Source: Haloferacaceae archaeon
GTDB lineage: Archaea; Halobacteriota; Halobacteria; Halobacteriales; Haloferacaceae
Direction of reading: 5' to 3'
NCBI GenBank assembly: GCA_018609965.1
Contig: JAHENP010000318.1
Coordinates: 1-7,321, forward strand
DNA length: 7,321 nt
Shown: piece after piece, positions 5,656-7,321 of the stretch
Position numbering within the stretch: position 1 is the stretch's first letter
Layout: the number at the start of each line of letters is the position of its first letter
Notes under the pieces: model-generated
What the model saw: only the letters and a program-made list of their open reading frames with translations
Databases searched by the model: none
What the model was told of the DNA's origin: nothing
Program-made: the position numbers and the translations under genes

Positions 5656-6642
5656 ATGAGCGACGAGTCGGACCCGGCCGCCGATCGCTGGTTTCTCGAC
5701 AGTCCACCGACGGCCGCGGTGACCGACGAGACCGACCCGGCGACCGCACGGGTGACGGGAGCAGCACTGACGGACGACTTCGCGTTGGCGTACGGCTATC
5801 TCGACGATCTGTTCGGCCCGGCCGCCGAGCAGATCAACCTCGAGACACACGGGGAACGGTTCCAACACAGCACCGTCATGGACGAGGACGTGCTCGCGGA
5901 TCTCAACCGGTCGCTGGGGGCGATGGGGACGTTCCCGGCGCCGTACGAGACGCCCGCGGACCTGCTGGGGGAGTACGTCGCCCGGAAGTACGCCCTCGGT
6001 CGGCACGTGTACGACGCCGTCAATCGGCTCGCCGACGAGATCGCCAACTGCCGGAGCACGCTCACCCGACTTAAACGCCAGGAGACGGAGACAGAGATCC
6101 GCGCAGTGGCGATCCCGTTCGGTGACCACCTGTTGAAGCTGGGCGCGTACCTCTACCAGCGCTACCAGACCACCGACCCCTCGAAGGTGGACGACGAACG
6201 GCTGCCGGCGTTCCCGGACCCACAGCGGGCCGACCTGGTCGTCACGGTGTTGTCGGCGTACGACGAGGTGTTGCCCGACTCGGAGGCGGCGGCCGACCGG
6301 TTGGAGCCGTTACCGGGTCCGTTGGACACGATCGGCGACGCTCGACAGGCCTTCGCCGTCGCCGCGGTCGCGGTGGCGTACGCTCGGTGGGACGCCTCCG
6401 TCGACGGCTCCTGGCCGCTCCCGGTCGGCCAGTTCGACGTGTTGTTCGACGAGCCCAGCCCGGAGACGGGGATGGAGTCGTTGTCGGAGTACACCACCGA
6501 GGGGATCAGGATCGACAGCCGGGCGTTCGACAGTCGGCTCGCGAAGGTCGACGGCCGGTTCCGCGGCGGCAGGTATCTCGAACAGTTCCGGTCGTTGGCG
6601 AACCGCTACGTCAAGACGGCTCGTCGGGTCGCTGGCGACTGA
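5656..6642 (+). CDS. Protein of unknown function, tandem paralogue B
   Basis: 328 residues, colinear with gene A along its whole length (about 160 of 328 aligned positions identical by hand count). The family is unrecognised. Shared core blocks are at 41-51, 92-112, 162-170, 183-189, 242-250 and 271-283. Differences cluster in the N-terminal 20 residues, around 118-135 and 171-182, and in the C-terminal tail. No membrane segment or signal is seen. The ATG at 5656 is preferred because it aligns with the start of A and has a TATA-like box upstream; a GTG at 5593 would add 21 residues with no counterpart in A. The 3' end overlaps the convergent membrane-protein gene by 32 bp. A/B may form a heteromer or be diverged copies with related roles; both are inference. 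Confidence 0.83.
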   Translation: MSDESDPAADRWFLDSPPTAAVTDETDPATARVTGAALTDDFALAYGYLDDLFGPAAEQINLETHGERFQHSTVMDEDVLADLNRSLGAMGTFPAPYETPADLLGEYVARKYALGRHVYDAVNRLADEIANCRSTLTRLKRQETETEIRAVAIPFGDHLLKLGAYLYQRYQTTDPSKVDDERLPAFPDPQRADLVVTVLSAYDEVLPDSEAAADRLEPLPGPLDTIGDARQAFAVAAVAVAYARWDASVDGSWPLPVGQFDVLFDEPSPETGMESLSEYTTEGIRIDSRAFDSRLAKVDGRFRGGRYLEQFRSLANRYVKTARRVAGD

Positions 6643-7321
6643 CCGCCGCAGCGACAACCGCCGGCGGGGCAGCGAGCAGGACCACAACGACAACCACCAA
6701 CATCGCGACGAGGACGGCGAGCCCGCCGACGGTGGGGCCGACGACGGTCGCGACGACGACCACCACACTAGCAGTTCCGACAGCCGCCGCGACGAGCCGA
6801 CGGCTGACGGCACCAATCGCAGGGCCGACCACGACCGGCGCGACCCGACAGACCGTCTGGATCGCTCTGACTGGCCGCCCGGTCAGCGCAACTGTGCCTG
6901 TGAACGTCACGATCCCGGCGGTGACGGTGACGGCTGCCACCCCCCTGGCCGACCGAAGAGCCCCCGGCCGTCGCCACACCACCGAGCCGACGACGGCGTA
7001 CGACCCCAGTACCGCGAGGAGACCGACCGGGAGATCCCCCCAACTGACGACTGTGACCACCGGAACAGTCGTGACGCCGGTGAGTGCTAGAAACCGCCGG
7101 CCGGTGGTCGTTGGCTCCCACTCACGGCGGCCGACCCACCCGAGGAGGACAGCCAGCCCCGACACGAGAACGACACCAACGAGGATCGACGGTGTTCCGA
7201 ACTGGATGACCGCGCCGAGCCATGGCGGCACCACAGTCGCTGCGACTGCGAACGTCGGGACGCCTGGCGCCGTGTTCGGTGGGCCAAACACCACCACAGA
7301 GTTCTCGAGACCGGACAGTCC
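6611..7321 (-). CDS. Multi-pass membrane protein of unknown function (5' end uncertain, may continue past the window)
   Basis: The frame runs from TGA at 6613-6611 up to the right edge without a stop. The first candidate starts inside the window are three consecutive GTG codons (7297-7289), giving up to 228 residues. There is no ATG near the start, and the eight codons beyond stay open, so a start outside the window is likely. Counting from GTG 7297, hydrophobic segments lie at about 14-31, 36-55, 69-86, 89-108, 119-139, 153-163/167-187 and 190-217, so roughly six to seven spans. The protein is very rich in Val, Ala and Gly and includes a run of six valines (201-206). Short Arg-rich loops (GRREW, WRRPGALRSARG, SRRL) separate the spans. 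The tail SRQRPDEPS is encoded within the overlap with gene B. I do not recognise the family; Ala/Val richness makes homology guesses unsafe. Confidence 0.68.
   Translation of the reverse strand, partial: GLSGLENSVVVFGPPNTAPGVPTFAVAATVVPPWLGAVIQFGTPSILVGVVLVSGLAVLLGWVGRREWEPTTTGRRFLALTGVTTVPVVTVVSWGDLPVGLLAVLGSYAVVGSVVWRRPGALRSARGVAAVTVTAGIVTFTGTVALTGRPVRAIQTVCRVAPVVVGPAIGAVSRRLVAAAVGTASVVVVVATVVGPTVGGLAVLVAMLVVVVVVLLAAPPAVVAAAVSRQRPDEPS

Overview
The window reads as a stretch of haloarchaeal chromosome. GC is very high by eye. The predicted proteins are strongly acidic (many Asp/Glu), and Leu is often encoded by TTG and Gly by GGG. Several genes have a T-rich box about 27 nt upstream of the start codon, as expected for leaderless archaeal transcripts. 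The recognisable genes fit this: a haloarchaeal-type malate dehydrogenase C-terminus, archaeal Pth2, a response regulator with a HalX-like tail, and archaeal TruD. I see no tRNA, rRNA, CRISPR array, insertion sequence or integrase; this is ordinary core chromosome with one unusual gene pair.

Layout. Bases 1-225 (+) are the 3' end of malate dehydrogenase. It converges on a two-gene minus-strand operon read from 1785 to 284: an unrecognised acidic-tailed protein, then a DUF429 protein (predicted RNase H-fold nuclease), joined by a 4-base GTGA stop/start overlap. A divergent promoter region of about 100 bp separates that operon from a plus-strand series: pth2 (1887-2225, GTG start), a HalX-type response regulator (2331-2927), truD (3021-4460), and two tandem genes of unknown function, here called A (4602-5591) and B (5656-6642). 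A minus-strand membrane protein (6611 to the right edge) overlaps the 3' end of B tail to tail by 32 bp.

Functionally, pth2 (recycling of peptidyl-tRNA) and truD (pseudouridine 13 in tRNA) both act on tRNA, with the regulator gene lying between them. The partner kinase of the regulator is not in the window.

The most interesting feature is the tandem pair A/B. The two proteins align without gaps over 328 columns at about 49% identity by hand count. Two short islands are nearly identical at the nucleotide level, including synonymous positions: 64 of 69 bases in one and 27 of 27 in the other. This suggests local gene conversion after duplication, or selection on the DNA or RNA itself. I do not recognise the family.

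No stretch of 300 bases or more lacks a gene. The largest spacer, 4461-4601, is 141 bp, rich in pyrimidines on the plus strand in its first two thirds, and holds nothing I can name.
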